64,000 nucleotides of DNA from AWTP1-13 sp963820375 (GCA_963820375.1 CAWFZX010000006.1:1-64000), one strand, 5' to 3'; positions 1 to 9,080 are shown, counted from the first letter of the stretch. Notes: generated from the sequence alone by a model not told the origin. Numbers and translations: made by a program.

Positions 1-1
1 G

Positions 2-397
2 GCGGCTCTCATCGAGGTGCACATCGCCATGCATCGACGCCAGTTCGGCCCGGACACGGCCGCGTCGCTCGAGCCTGCGGTTTTGCGTGAGCTTTGTGAG
101 GCGCGCGACGCGATTGCCAAGATGCTGGCGAATCCGGTGGATAAGAGTGCAACCAGCGAGCACCTTCGCAGCGTGCGTGAGATCTTCGGGAAGTCGCTGG
201 CGCTCAAGCGGGCTCTCCCAACGGGTACCGTTCTCGCTGCCGAGCATCTGACGTTCAAGAAGCCCGGGGGAGGCTTGTCACGGCAGAATTTGCCGTCCGT
301 AATCGGGCGAACGCTCGTTCGGGAGGTGCCGGCCGATCGCCTCTTGCGCGCGGACGATCTGGATGAAGGTGGGCAATCTAAGCTGGCGAACTCATAG
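2..397 (+). CDS. neuB: N-acetylneuraminate synthase-type protein, C-terminal part (5' end outside window)
   Basis: The reading frame is open from the window edge, so this is the 3' end of a longer gene. The residues 'EVHIAMHRRQFGPD' match the end of the TIM-barrel of NeuB-family sialic acid synthases, which condense phosphoenolpyruvate with an N-acylated hexosamine to give a nonulosonic acid. The last ~60 residues ('AAEHLTFKKPGGGL...VIGRTLVREVPADRLLRADDL') are a SAF (antifreeze-like) domain, the usual C-terminal domain of NeuB/PseI/LegI. The 'FKKPGGG' loop looks most like NeuB. The exact nonulosonate (Neu5Ac, legionaminic or pseudaminic acid) cannot be told from this piece. It heads a same-strand run of glycan genes, which fits a role in surface polysaccharide or glycoprotein modification. 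Confidence 0.8.
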   Translation, partial: AALIEVHIAMHRRQFGPDTAASLEPAVLRELCEARDAIAKMLANPVDKSATSEHLRSVREIFGKSLALKRALPTGTVLAAEHLTFKKPGGGLSRQNLPSVIGRTLVREVPADRLLRADDLDEGGQSKLANS

Positions 398-480
398 GAA
401 TGGGCAATGCAAGGACTTGCGAAGACCTGCAATAGGCATCTTGTGCAACCGACGTCGGTTCACGAGGGGGCGCCGCGCGG

Positions 481-2280
481 GTGGGGTGGGAGCAATCGCT
501 GTTTGACAGCGTGCGGCTTGGCGCCTCTTCCTTGGAGGAGGCACGAAATAAGAAAGCCTGGCAGGCGCTGCAGACGGAGTGCCGCCGCGACCTCGGCTTG
601 GATGTCGAGACCCTTCGCTTTCTGCAGGACCGGTCGAGAGACTATGAGAAGGTGCAGCTGCAGTTGCAGGCTCTGCGACTGCGGTGGCTGCGCGCGCTGT
701 CGACACGGCGCACCTGGGCATCCAAACGCCCACGGGTCGCCATGTTGCTGACGGATGGGCAATCAATCCGTACGTTTCTTACCACCGACGTCAGCAAAAA
801 GATCACGGAGTGGGCGGATCTGTTCATTCTCAGCCCTTACGCGATCCGAAAGGAAGTAGCTGCGCTCGGCCCAAACGCTTATCTCCTCAAGATCCCAAGC
901 ATTCGCCGCTGCTTCTTCGACTACATGGTCGGGTTTGCAGGATTTCCGCATACCGAGAGCCCAACCATTCGCCAGTTCATGCTGCGCTTGGAGGAGAGCT
1001 TGCAGAAGGCCAACGCGGGCGGGACGCCCCCGCGGGGCAACCTTCGCGCTTGGCAGATTGCCAAGAGGTTTCCTTCCTACGAAGACTATTGCCGTGTTTA
1101 TGGTTGGAGCTTGAGGTTCTTCGCCAGAGGCTACGCGCTGGAGCATGTAGCCGGATTGCTGCGTGATCTTTCACCGACCGTGCTCTTGAATACCTCCGCC
1201 ACGAGTTGGTCGACGCGCCCGTGGACCCGCGCGGCTGCTCTAAACGGGACTCCCAGCGCCTCAATGATTATCTCTTGGGACAATATGTCGACCAAGACGC
1301 TCCTGTCGGAATTCGTGGATACCTTCCTGATTTGGAGTGAAGAGATGGACGAGGACTTCGGGAGAAGTCTGCCGCAGCTGCGCGCAAAGCCCCGTGTCGT
1401 CGTTGGCTCTCCGCAGTTCGAGCCGATTTGCCAGGGCCGTGGTCTCCTTCCTCGCGCGGAGTTCTTTGGAAAGTACGGCTTGGATCCGAGCAAAAAACTG
1501 ATTCTCTACACGACCGGTTCCAAAACGCTCTTTCCGGGTGAGCCGACCTGTCTAGAGACATTGCTTCTGCATTGGCGAAAGAACTTGAGCGACCGCGCCA
1601 ATATCATGATCCGAATGCATCCTAAGGATCGCGAGGGGCGGTATGCCGCGCTCATGCCGAAGTTCCCTGAGGTCCCCTTCACGCTCGCAGGGGCGAACCT
1701 GGCCGATGACATCGACTGGGTGCCGAGCCGAGAGGACATGGATCTCCTTATCAATCAACTGCACCACTGCGATCTGATTGTGAACGTTGCCTCGACGATG
1801 ACGCTCGAAGGCTTTGTGATCGACAAGCCCTCCATCAACATTGGCTTCACGCTGAATTCGTCGGTAAGTGCGCGCTATCCGATGGAGGACTATTACCGGT
1901 CGCGTCACTACCGCGACATCGTCGAGAGCGGCGCTGCGCCGTTGGTCAATACCTACGAGGAGCTGTTCACTGCCATTGAGGATGTCCTCGATCGCGGCAA
2001 GTTCGACGTGGAGAAACAGCGCCGGGTGCTGAAGCAGAAGTGCACTTTCACGGATGGCTCGTCGGATTGTATCGATGCCTTTCTGAGGAAGTTTGTCAGC
2101 GAGCATGGGGCGTCGGGGAACAGTCGGCCGAAGCCGCTGAAGGTGATTGGCCGGACTGGCGAAGACGAGTTGGGATGGTTGAAGAACAGCTTCCTCCAGT
2201 ATGGGCGGGAGGCGGTCCGGCACGCGAGGAAGCTAGCTGCTGTCTGGCCCCGCCTTGGCACTGAGCAGAAGCCCAGCTAG
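481..2280 (+). CDS. putative GT-B-fold surface carbohydrate biosynthesis protein
   Basis: Starts with GTG at 481, the first possible start after the in-frame stop at 433-435; 599 residues. No family is recognised with certainty. The C-terminal half has the feel of a GT-B glycosyltransferase or CDP-glycerol glycerophosphotransferase-like fold: 'KKLILYTTGSKTLF', 'NIMIRMHPKDREGRY', then 'HHCDLIVNVASTMTLEGFVIDKPSINIGF', which resembles the sugar-nucleotide-binding end of that fold, where an acidic residue follows a short Ser/Thr run. The N-terminal part (residues ~80-130, 'RPRVAMLLTDGQSIRTFL') could be the acceptor-side Rossmann domain. It lies 83 bp after the NeuB-type gene and 2 bp before the GNAT gene, so it is probably co-transcribed and could transfer the nonulosonate, but that is inference. 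No membrane segment is seen. Confidence 0.5.
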   Translation: MGWEQSLFDSVRLGASSLEEARNKKAWQALQTECRRDLGLDVETLRFLQDRSRDYEKVQLQLQALRLRWLRALSTRRTWASKRPRVAMLLTDGQSIRTFLTTDVSKKITEWADLFILSPYAIRKEVAALGPNAYLLKIPSIRRCFFDYMVGFAGFPHTESPTIRQFMLRLEESLQKANAGGTPPRGNLRAWQIAKRFPSYEDYCRVYGWSLRFFARGYALEHVAGLLRDLSPTVLLNTSATSWSTRPWTRAAALNGTPSASMIISWDNMSTKTLLSEFVDTFLIWSEEMDEDFGRSLPQLRAKPRVVVGSPQFEPICQGRGLLPRAEFFGKYGLDPSKKLILYTTGSKTLFPGEPTCLETLLLHWRKNLSDRANIMIRMHPKDREGRYAALMPKFPEVPFTLAGANLADDIDWVPSREDMDLLINQLHHCDLIVNVASTMTLEGFVIDKPSINIGFTLNSSVSARYPMEDYYRSRHYRDIVESGAAPLVNTYEELFTAIEDVLDRGKFDVEKQRRVLKQKCTFTDGSSDCIDAFLRKFVSEHGASGNSRPKPLKVIGRTGEDELGWLKNSFLQYGREAVRHARKLAAVWPRLGTEQKPS

Positions 2281-2297
2281 CGGTGCGGTGCCTGGCG

Positions 2298-3416
2298 ATG
2301 GTTGAGATCGTTTCTTTCAATCCGGAGCTACACTGGCAGCGCTGGGAGCGGTTCATTCAGGCGAGCTACCGAGACCCCGACTATGTGCTGCTTTCCCCAA
2401 CGTATCTGCGCTGGCAGTTTCGGGACAATCCGGCGAACACGACCGGCAAATATTCATTGCAGCTTGTGGTCAATGCGAATGAAGTCATTGCTCAGTTGGG
2501 TGAAATACCATTCATTGGCGTGACTTCGGATGGCGAGAAATTCGAGGGCAGCTATCCGGTCAATCTTATGGTAAGGCCGGAGTATCGTGAGGCGGGCCTC
2601 GGAGCCATTTTGCTCAGTCAGATGCTCAAGCGCGCGAAGAACGTGCTCAACCCGGGCTCGAGCAACGCGGGCGCCACGTTGTGCAGCGGCCTTGGTATGC
2701 AGGACCTCGGGTCTCTGCGTCGGTATCTGTGCATTATCGATCCACAGACTGCGCGACGACTGACCGTCGATGGCAGGCTTCCCGAGAGGATGCCCGCTGC
2801 ACCGCCGCAACCTGCTGCGGCCCCCGTTGTGTCGATGGCAGAACTTCCGGTGGCGATGCCGGAGACATTCACCTTTCCGCTTCCGGCGTGGGGTGCTGAG
2901 CGAAGTCGGAGCTTCCTGCGGTGGCGCTACGAACGGCACCCAAGCCTCAGGTACGAATTTCTTCTGACCGCCGACTTGCAAAACATTCTGGTCTGCCGGG
3001 AGGAGCTTGAGACAAAGACGCAAACACGCGTCGTCCGGATCGTCGACTTCCTGGCCCGCGGACGCGCCCAGGGCGACCTGCTCGCCGCCGTCGTCGATTT
3101 GGCCCGGGGGCGTGGCGTTGCAGTGGTAGACTTCTACTGCAGCACAGCTGCCTATCACGCGGCGCTGACCGCCGCGAACTTCTTTGATGAGACGGAGCAT
3201 CCGAACGAGCGCATTGCCGCTCGGTTGCAGCCGCTCGACTTTCGCAAAACCAACATTCGAGTGCTCGCCACACGCATAGAGAGGAGCGCCGGCGCGCAGA
3301 CCCCGGAATGGTTCGTCACTAAGGGGGATTCCGATCAGGACAGACCGAACAGCAGATGGGCTGGTGGATTGTCGCAGCTCCAAATAGACTTACCGCACGT
3401 GACAAAACCCCATTGA
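2298..3416 (+). CDS. GNAT-family N-acyltransferase domain protein
   Basis: About 372 residues from the ATG at 2298; a GTG 15 bp upstream (2283) is an alternative. Residues ~85-115 carry a GNAT acetyl-CoA loop, 'RPEYREAGLGAILL', with the R-x-x-G-x-G/A pattern after a beta strand 'YPVNLMV'. The second half ('FLRWRYERHPSLRYEFLL', 'VVRIVDFLARG') looks like a second, degenerate GNAT-like half, as in FemAB/double-GNAT proteins found in polysaccharide clusters. It probably acylates an amino sugar or other glycan precursor. Only 2 bp (GTG start) to 17 bp (ATG start) separate it from the stop of the upstream gene, which supports one operon. The substrate cannot be deduced. Confidence 0.6.
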   Translation: MVEIVSFNPELHWQRWERFIQASYRDPDYVLLSPTYLRWQFRDNPANTTGKYSLQLVVNANEVIAQLGEIPFIGVTSDGEKFEGSYPVNLMVRPEYREAGLGAILLSQMLKRAKNVLNPGSSNAGATLCSGLGMQDLGSLRRYLCIIDPQTARRLTVDGRLPERMPAAPPQPAAAPVVSMAELPVAMPETFTFPLPAWGAERSRSFLRWRYERHPSLRYEFLLTADLQNILVCREELETKTQTRVVRIVDFLARGRAQGDLLAAVVDLARGRGVAVVDFYCSTAAYHAALTAANFFDETEHPNERIAARLQPLDFRKTNIRVLATRIERSAGAQTPEWFVTKGDSDQDRPNSRWAGGLSQLQIDLPHVTKPH

Positions 3417-3486
3417 GAGCTACCCTTGGAGAATTTCGCCACCAAGATAGACGGTCAACAACCTGCTTCTACGTAATGGAATTGCG

Positions 3487-4824
3487 ATGCATCCAAAAGA
3501 AATCGACGCTCTTCTCGCGCGCTTCAAAGAACGTTCAATCACGGTTGCGGTGATCGGGCTCGGCTATGTTGGCTTGCCGCTGGTCAAAGCGCTCCTTGGG
3601 GCCGGTTATAGGGTGATTGGTCTCGACATCGATCCAGAAAAGATCTCGGCCCTCAACGGCGGGCGTACTTATATCCGCCATCTGCCTTTCCAACAGTTCG
3701 CGACGGCGATAGAGACGGCTCGCTTTCACCCGTCCACTGACTTCACGTGCCTGCCTCAGGCGGATGCGGTGCTCATCTGCGTGCCCACACCGCTGTCCAG
3801 GAACAGAGATCCGGATCTGAGCTGCGTCGAGGCGACAACGCGCTCTATTGCGGCGAACCTGAGGCCAGGGCAGCTGATCGTCCTCGAATCCACCACCTAT
3901 CCCGGAACGACGCGCGAGGTGATGCGGCCGATGCTAGAGGCCGGCGGGCTTAAGAGCGGGCAGGATTTCTTCCTGGCCTACAGCCCCGAGCGCGAGGATC
4001 CCGGAAACAGCGAATTCTCGACGACTGCCATTCCAAGAGTTGTCGGCGGTGATGGCCAGGCGGCGCTATCTCTTGCCCAGGCCCTCTACTCGTCTTTTGT
4101 ACCCAAGACGGTGGCGGTCTCCAGCCTCGAGGTCGCTGAAGCGGTGAAACTCACGGAGAATATCTTCCGCTCTGTGAACATTGCACTCGTGAACGAGCTC
4201 AAGGTCGTCTACGACGCGATGGGCATCGACGTTTGGGAAGTGATCGACGCGGCAAAGTCAAAGCCGTTCGGCTACATGCCATTCTACCCTGGTCCGGGGC
4301 TTGGCGGCCATTGCATCCCGATCGACCCCTTCTATCTGGCCTGGAAGACGCGCGAGTTCGAGCTTTCCACCCATTTCATAGAGCTTGCCGGTGAGGTCAA
4401 CACACGAATGCCGCGCCATGTTGTTGCGCGCGTAAGCGAAGAGCTCAACCGGCGCACCGGACGCGGCCTCAAAGGGGCGAGGGTGTTGATCGTCGGGCTG
4501 GCCTACAAAAAGAACGTGGACGACACGCGCGAGAGCCCTTCCTTGAAGTTGATCGAGCTGCTGGAGAAGCAGGGCTCAGCTTGCGACGTCCACGATCCCT
4601 TCATTCCGGTGATCCCGCCGATTCGCGAGCACCCTAGATTGGTGGGCCGCAAGACTGTACCCTTGGATGCGAAGATGATTGCCCAGTACGATGTCGTGCT
4701 GATTGCTACAGATCATGACAATGTTGACTACCGCACGCTGGTGGGTGCGGCCAAACTTGTGGTCGACACGCGGAACGCATGCGCAAGGGCCGGTGTGACC
4801 GGAGCAAATATAGCCAAGGCGTGA
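3487..4824 (+). CDS. UDP-N-acetylhexosamine 6-dehydrogenase (WbpA/WecC-type nucleotide sugar dehydrogenase)
   Basis: 445 residues, full length for the UDP-Glc/GDP-Man dehydrogenase superfamily. The N-terminal Rossmann motif 'VAVIGLGYVGLPLV' lies near residues 20-33. The central helical domain contains 'KLTENIFRSVNIALVNEL'. The catalytic cysteine is Cys276 in 'GPGLGGHCIPIDPFYL', and the C-terminal domain starts at 'VLIVGLAYKKNVDDTRESP'. The family oxidises UDP-GlcNAc, UDP-ManNAc or UDP-GalNAc to the uronic acid with two NAD+. The 'PGPGLGGHCIPIDP' wording is typical of the HexNAc (WbpA/WecC/TviB) branch rather than UDP-glucose dehydrogenase. It is the last gene of the forward glycan run, and the IS630 element lies 48 bp after its stop. 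Confidence 0.88.
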   Translation: MHPKEIDALLARFKERSITVAVIGLGYVGLPLVKALLGAGYRVIGLDIDPEKISALNGGRTYIRHLPFQQFATAIETARFHPSTDFTCLPQADAVLICVPTPLSRNRDPDLSCVEATTRSIAANLRPGQLIVLESTTYPGTTREVMRPMLEAGGLKSGQDFFLAYSPEREDPGNSEFSTTAIPRVVGGDGQAALSLAQALYSSFVPKTVAVSSLEVAEAVKLTENIFRSVNIALVNELKVVYDAMGIDVWEVIDAAKSKPFGYMPFYPGPGLGGHCIPIDPFYLAWKTREFELSTHFIELAGEVNTRMPRHVVARVSEELNRRTGRGLKGARVLIVGLAYKKNVDDTRESPSLKLIELLEKQGSACDVHDPFIPVIPPIREHPRLVGRKTVPLDAKMIAQYDVVLIATDHDNVDYRTLVGAAKLVVDTRNACARAGVTGANIAKA

Positions 4825-4872
4825 GGGCGGCCAAGCCCCGTACGCTCGCTGCCCGAACCCTATTCGCGGCTA

Positions 4873-5919
4873 GAATCTTCCCGCTTTTGATTGAATTGGA
4901 AGGGGATTTCCCAATCAGTTGGGATCTGATTCAAGCTGCATGCTGGAACAGGGGGCCAGCATGCATGGCACGACCTTACTCTCTCGATCTACGTGAGCGC
5001 GTGGTGGCGTCGGTAGCGGCCGGCAGGTCCTGCCGGTCGGTGGCAACGATATTCCACGTGAGCGTTGCTAGCGTCGTGAAGTGGTCGCAACGTTCCCGGG
5101 CCACGGGCAGTGCGGCAGCCAAGCCGATGGGCGGCAAGCGGCCCTTTGTGCTTGCTGGCGAACGAGATTGGCTGCTGGCGCGTCTGGCCCGCAAGCCGGG
5201 TCTGACGCTACATGCTCTGCTGGCCGAGCTACGCCAGCGTGGCGTTGTCGTTGCCTGCGATACATTGTGGCGCTTCCTGCGGCGCGAGGGGATTAGCTTC
5301 AAAAAAAACCGTGTTCGCCGCCGAGCAGGATCGGCCTGATGTCGCACGCCGTCGGCATTGGTGGAAGCGGTATCAGAGGCGCATAGATCCTGCCCGCCTG
5401 GTGTTCATCGACGAGACCTGGGCCAAGACCAACATGACCCGTACCCACGGCTGGCATCGCCGTGGCGAGCCGCTGCGTGCCAAGGTGCCGCATGGCCGTT
5501 GGAGCACGATGACCCTGCTCGCCGCCCTGCGCCACGATCGCATCGCCGCACCTTGCGTTATCGACGGTCCGATCAACGGCGAGAGCTTCAGGGCCTACGT
5601 CGAGCAGTTTCTTTTGCCTACGCTGAAGCCCGGCGACATCGTCCTCATGGACAACCTCGGTTCCCACAAGGGTGGGTCGATCCACCGCCTCATTCGCGCC
5701 GCCGGGGCTCGCCTTTTCTACCTGCCGCCCTACTCACCCGATCTCAACCCAATCGAGCAGGGTTCGCCAAAATCAAGACCCTGCTGCGCAAGGCCGACGA
5801 GCGAACCATCGAGGGCGTCTGGAACCGCATCGGCCACGTCCTCGAAGCCTTCACGCCAACAGAGTGCGCTAACTACTTCCGAAACGCCGGATATGCTTCG
5901 ACCTGATGCGGAAAGACTC
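4873..5919 (+). mobile_element. IS630-family insertion sequence
   Basis: An element of about 1.05 kb. Imperfect inverted repeats are seen at the ends (left GAATCTTCCCGC from 4873; the right end reads GAGTCTTTCCGC on the minus strand from 5919; 10 of 12 match). Both ends are flanked by TA (4871-4872 and 5920-5921), the dinucleotide target that IS630/Tc1-type elements duplicate. It carries one transposase gene split over three frames. It sits between the nucleotide-sugar dehydrogenase and the convergent glycosyltransferase gene, with its right end 4-5 bp from that gene's stop codon. It therefore landed in the gap without visibly breaking either gene. Confidence 0.85.
4965..5906 (+). pseudogene. 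IS630-family transposase, split by two frame changes
   Basis: The start is the ATG at 4965 ('MARPYSLDLRERVVASVAAG', the helix-turn-helix N-terminus of IS630 transposases). The first frame ends at 5339. Homology continues in the +1 frame after a run of eight A (5301-5308): 'VFAAEQDRPDVARRR', then the DDE core 'VFIDETWAKTNMTR' (first Asp), 'IVLMDNLGSHKG' (second Asp) and 'YSPDLNPIEQ' (Glu). At ~5760 the frame shifts again to 'GFAKIKTLLRKADERTIEGV', giving the normal C-terminus to 5906. The A-run could be a programmed frameshift site, which is known in this family. The second shift has no slippery run and looks like a one-base loss (expected CAG-GTG-TTC, seen CAG-GG-TTC). The enzyme is therefore probably inactive unless the sequence is in error. 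Confidence 0.85.
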
Positions 5920-5924
5920 TAGCG

Positions 5925-7046
5925 TTATGCGACCGCAAGGGCGACGATAGACTCCACGAACCGGCGCATCGTGCGAGCCTCGCGACTTGCCGCAATTCCT
6001 TGCTCGATGCTTTCGTACACGCTGGGATCGAGGAGAAGCCGCTTGATCGCCTGGGCAAGGCTTGACGCATCCACCGCTTGCGCCACAACGCCCGTTTCCA
6101 GATCCCTTACTTGCTCGACAAGCCCACCAACGGGCGTCGCAACTATCGGGAGTCCGCTCGCCATGGCGATTGCCGCAATGCCGGACTGACTTGCCTCGAT
6201 ATAGGGGAGAACCACAACATCGAACCGATCGAAGATAGTTGCAACACGGTCCTCAGCGATCCACTCATTGACAACCTCCGCGCCAAGCCGATCTAGGCGA
6301 TCGGCGCAGTCGGCAAGATCACCTTCGCCGTAGACCCCAAGCTCGATCGAAAGACCGTCCCGGCGCAGGATCTCCCAGGCGTCGAGAAGCAAAGGCAGCC
6401 CCTTGTAGGGCATTATGCGACCGAAAAAGAGGCAGCGCAGTGGTCTTCCGACGGGGGCCGCACGCGGGCGCGGCACACCAGCGCGATAGTCGAGGTCGGG
6501 ATGAACGAGTGTGGCGATCCTGCTCTGCGAAACTCGGCCCGTGGATGCCAGTCGCTCGGCAACTGCCGAACTCAAAGTGATTACGCGATCGGCAGACCGC
6601 GTGTCCCGCAGCAGCCATCGCGTAGCGACCCCGGTTCGATCCCCGATATGCGGGTCGGCGTCATGAACAACGGTGAGATAACGAATCCCGTTGCGGCGGA
6701 TGGCGGGTGAGACCAAGGGCGACCAGATATGCGGCATCAGGGTTACGACCGCCTCGATGCGATCGGAGATCACTCGGTTAAGGAGATCGTGGCGCAAGCG
6801 GACAAGGCGATGTGGCCCTGTGAGGGCTCCGACGGGAGATGTGAATGTTTGAACCGCCAGAAGCTTCGGTCCCAACGGCAGGAATTGATGGAAAATCTCG
6901 TTCTGACGCGAGACGGAGATTGTGGCATCCAGTTCCGCAACATGCTCGCAGGCGCGAGCGAGGTTCAGCGTGAACCGAGACAAGGCTCCGCGCCGTCCCC
7001 AGTAGGCGAAAAGGATGCGCCTGCGAACCAAAATAGGTTTGGTCAT
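5925..7046 (-). CDS. family 4 (GT-B) glycosyltransferase
   Basis: 373 residues. The C-terminal half has the GT4 signature: 'RCLFFGRIMPYKGLPLLLDAWEIL' (start of the nucleotide-sugar domain, with the conserved G-R...KG) and 'DVVVLPYIEASQSGIAAIAMASGLPIVATPVGGLVEQV' (the E-x7-E-like donor-binding region, here starting with the Glu of 'YIEASQSG'). The N-terminal half includes 'HIWSPLVSPAIRRNGIRYLTVVHDADPH', an acceptor-domain strand and loop. It would add a sugar to a growing glycan at the cytoplasmic face of the membrane. It is transcribed towards the IS630 element and ends 4-5 bp from the element's TA, with the C-terminus apparently intact. A methyltransferase gene lies upstream on the same strand. 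Confidence 0.85.
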   Translation of the reverse strand: MTKPILVRRRILFAYWGRRGALSRFTLNLARACEHVAELDATISVSRQNEIFHQFLPLGPKLLAVQTFTSPVGALTGPHRLVRLRHDLLNRVISDRIEAVVTLMPHIWSPLVSPAIRRNGIRYLTVVHDADPHIGDRTGVATRWLLRDTRSADRVITLSSAVAERLASTGRVSQSRIATLVHPDLDYRAGVPRPRAAPVGRPLRCLFFGRIMPYKGLPLLLDAWEILRRDGLSIELGVYGEGDLADCADRLDRLGAEVVNEWIAEDRVATIFDRFDVVVLPYIEASQSGIAAIAMASGLPIVATPVGGLVEQVRDLETGVVAQAVDASSLAQAIKRLLLDPSVYESIEQGIAASREARTMRRFVESIVALAVA

Positions 7047-7193
7047 TTTCTCATCGTGCGTCGAGTGGAGACCTGCCAGTGTCCATCAGGCGAAGCTCCA
7101 TGCGAGCCGATCGTTGTGGTCATGTACTACCCATCCATAACGGAAACCGACGGGAGCGACCAGTAGCCATCCTGGAGAGGGCAGCGTGGCAGC

Positions 7194-7961
7194 TTATTGA
7201 AGCAATTCGAATACGCCGACGGCCTCATCCCTATATATACTGCTCCACCACTGCCGTTTGAGGTTGTTTCTTAAGAACCAGACATTGTGCAGCCGACCGT
7301 CAACCACAATGATCGAACGTCGGCGAAGCGTCGTTTCGTAGAAGAGAATATCGGCGGAGACAGGCGGTCTGGTCCGGCCGTCATTCATTGTGAACTCTAA
7401 TCCTCGTACATTGCCTTTCACGGCTCGCGGGTCTGGGCCGTCCAGGTAGATGAAATCCGGCCTGACATTAGGAAGTTTCTGAAATGCGTGACAAAGCTGG
7501 CCGTTGCTTTCCAGGATCTCGACATCGGACTGGGTCATGGTCACAAATGTTGCGAGGTCATTGGGCAGCTTTTGCTTCAAGTTCTGGATCCATTCAACGC
7601 TTGTATCGACCGAATAGATCTTCGAGAACTCGGCCGATGAAGGTTTATGACGTTGCTTTAGCGCATGAGCCATGACAAGCGTGCTGAAACCCACCCCGAA
7701 CTCAAGCACGATTTTGGGTTGCTTCTTGGATACCGCTCTGTGCAGAAATGCGAGATCGCAGAACACAGGAGGTAGCTCAGCCTGAGAGCCGGAGACGAGC
7801 AGGGGCAGAACCCCTTGCAGTTCCAAGTAGCCCCTAGCCGAATCTTCATTGTTGAATAACAAGCCCGCCTCGAATAGCTTCGATGACGGCTCCTTCCGCT
7901 CGGCGCGGCCGGACGGCGACAACCAGCTGTCCAGCTCTGGCGTGGGTGCATGTCGAGACAC
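7194..7961 (-). CDS. class I SAM-dependent methyltransferase-like protein
   Basis: 255 residues. A Rossmann-type SAM motif I is seen in 'IVLEFGVGFSTLVMAHAL' (residues ~85-102), followed by 'IYSVDTSVEWIQNLKQKL' with an acidic residue at the end of beta-2, and 'PDFIYLDGPDPRAVKG' (motif with the DGP often seen in TylF/macrocin-O-methyltransferase-like proteins). The end 'SIIVVDGRLHNVWFLRNNL' is the later core strand. Proteins of this kind are frequent in capsule, LPS and nodulation loci. The acceptor is unknown. It lies 147 bp upstream of the GT4 gene on the same strand. Confidence 0.6.
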   Translation of the reverse strand: MSRHAPTPELDSWLSPSGRAERKEPSSKLFEAGLLFNNEDSARGYLELQGVLPLLVSGSQAELPPVFCDLAFLHRAVSKKQPKIVLEFGVGFSTLVMAHALKQRHKPSSAEFSKIYSVDTSVEWIQNLKQKLPNDLATFVTMTQSDVEILESNGQLCHAFQKLPNVRPDFIYLDGPDPRAVKGNVRGLEFTMNDGRTRPPVSADILFYETTLRRRSIIVVDGRLHNVWFLRNNLKRQWWSSIYRDEAVGVFELLQ

Positions 7962-8303
7962 TTCCTTGGCTCATGTGAGGCCAGCTATGCGGCGGCTTCA
8001 GTGATCGTGCCAAGGTGTTTTCGGCAAGCTTATTGGCTGTCCACACGAAAAGCTATCCTTCCCTAGGTCGTGAGCGCCGCAACCCACCTCATCAGCTCGG
8101 AAAAAAGCCGTGAAGGCCAGCCAGGTAGCCGGAAGCGAGTCTTGCACGGGTGATGGCAACATGACTCGTGAAGTGTTGACAGCAGGTGCTAAAGCCGCGC
8201 GTAGCCTCGAAATTGGGTTGATCGCTGAGGCCTTTGCGCTCGACAAAGCAGGGGCAGACTGGCGGGCCCGTATGGGCGAGGACACGCCGGCTCAGGCGGG
8301 ATC
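7962..8303. other. intergenic stretch at the start of the mobile-DNA graveyard
   Basis: About 340 bp between the methyltransferase start and the first recognisable integrase codons. Short open frames exist, but none has a recognisable protein signature or a convincing start and ribosome-binding site. No tRNA-like cloverleaf or attachment-site duplication was found, although an integrase relic begins just to the right. Confidence 0.4.
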
Positions 8304-8866
8304 GTGGAACGGGGCAAAGGCACAGGATGGATCGCCTGGAAGCCTGAGAGCTCCCACACGCGTCCACACAGCGCTAAGTACCGGCAACAGTGGCGCAACA
8401 CGCTGACGGCCGACGGTTACCCCATCATCGGTGATCTGCCCGTGGCCGATATCGACACGGCCCTGGTGCTCAAAGTGCTGGAGCAGATCTGGCAAACCAA
8501 GACCGAAAGCGCCAGCCGGGTGCGCGGTCGCATCGAACGTGTTCTAAGCGCCGCCAAGGTGCGGGGCCTACGCGATGGCGAAATTCCGGCGCTGTGGCGC
8601 GGCCATCTTGATCAAATAGCAAAGGCGATCCAAGACCGCTCCCGGCAGACATCGCGCAGCGCTGCCCTACAAAGACCTCCCGGCATTCATGGCGCGGGCG
8701 CTGGGAGTTCACCATCTTGACGGCAGTGCGCACAGGCGAGGCAATAGAGGCACCGTTTGATGAATTTGACCTGGCGGCCAAAGTTTGGAGCATTCCCGGC
8801 CCACGCATGAAAGGCGGCCAGCCTCACCGGGTGCCGCTCTGCAATCGTGCGGTCACCCGCCGGAGG
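8304..8866 (+). pseudogene. tyrosine recombinase (P4/bacteriophage-type integrase) remnant
   Basis: Three frame segments line up with the common alphaproteobacterial prophage integrase. First is the core-binding domain 'KYRQQWRNTLTADGYPIIGD...IDTALVLKVLEQIWQTKTESASRVRGRIERVL' (8367-8560). Then comes 'AALPYKDLPAFMA' in another frame (~8660-8700). Last is 'RWEFTILTAVRTGEAI...EFDLAAKVWSIPGPRMKGGQPHRVPL' (from ~8700), which carries the first catalytic Arg. The N-terminal arm-binding domain and the C-terminal His-x-x-Arg and Tyr box are missing, and about 15 residues seem lost between the second and third segments. The sequence then runs straight into a DNA-ligase-like fragment. It is dead as an enzyme and marks an old insertion in the glycan island. 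Confidence 0.8.
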
Positions 8867-9034
8867 GATACATGGGACGGGTTTCGATTTCAGATCATCA
8901 AGGGCGGCAGCAGGGTTAGGTTCTATTCGCGCCACGGTGCCGAACACACCAACCGGTTGCCCGGTATGGTCAAGGCTTTCGGCAAGCTACTCACGCGATC
9001 CGCGATCCTCGATGGCCCCTATCTTAGAGGTTAG
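8867..9034 (+). pseudogene. ATP-dependent DNA ligase fragment (LigD/LigC type)
   Basis: About 48 codons in the same frame as the integrase tail: 'TWDGFRFQIIKGGSRVRFYSRHG' and 'NRLPGMVKAFGKLLTRSAILDG'. This matches the adenylation domain of bacterial ATP-dependent ligases just after the K-x-D-G active-site motif; here the DG remains but the lysine is absent. The match stops at the 'ILDGE' motif, where the Glu is replaced ('ILDGPYLRG'). Upstream and downstream ligase sequence is missing. It is a splice relic and not a working gene. Ligases of this type are often plasmid- or symbiotic-island-borne in rhizobia, which fits a transferred source. Confidence 0.65.
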
Positions 9035-9080
9035 GAGCAGGAGCCCTAGCCTAGCCAAGCAAGTCGGGTGCGGTCCGACC

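Noticed and set aside
6625..6660. GGTTCGATCCCCGA resembling a tRNA T-arm
   Set aside because: It is inside the glycosyltransferase coding sequence and no cloverleaf can be formed around it.
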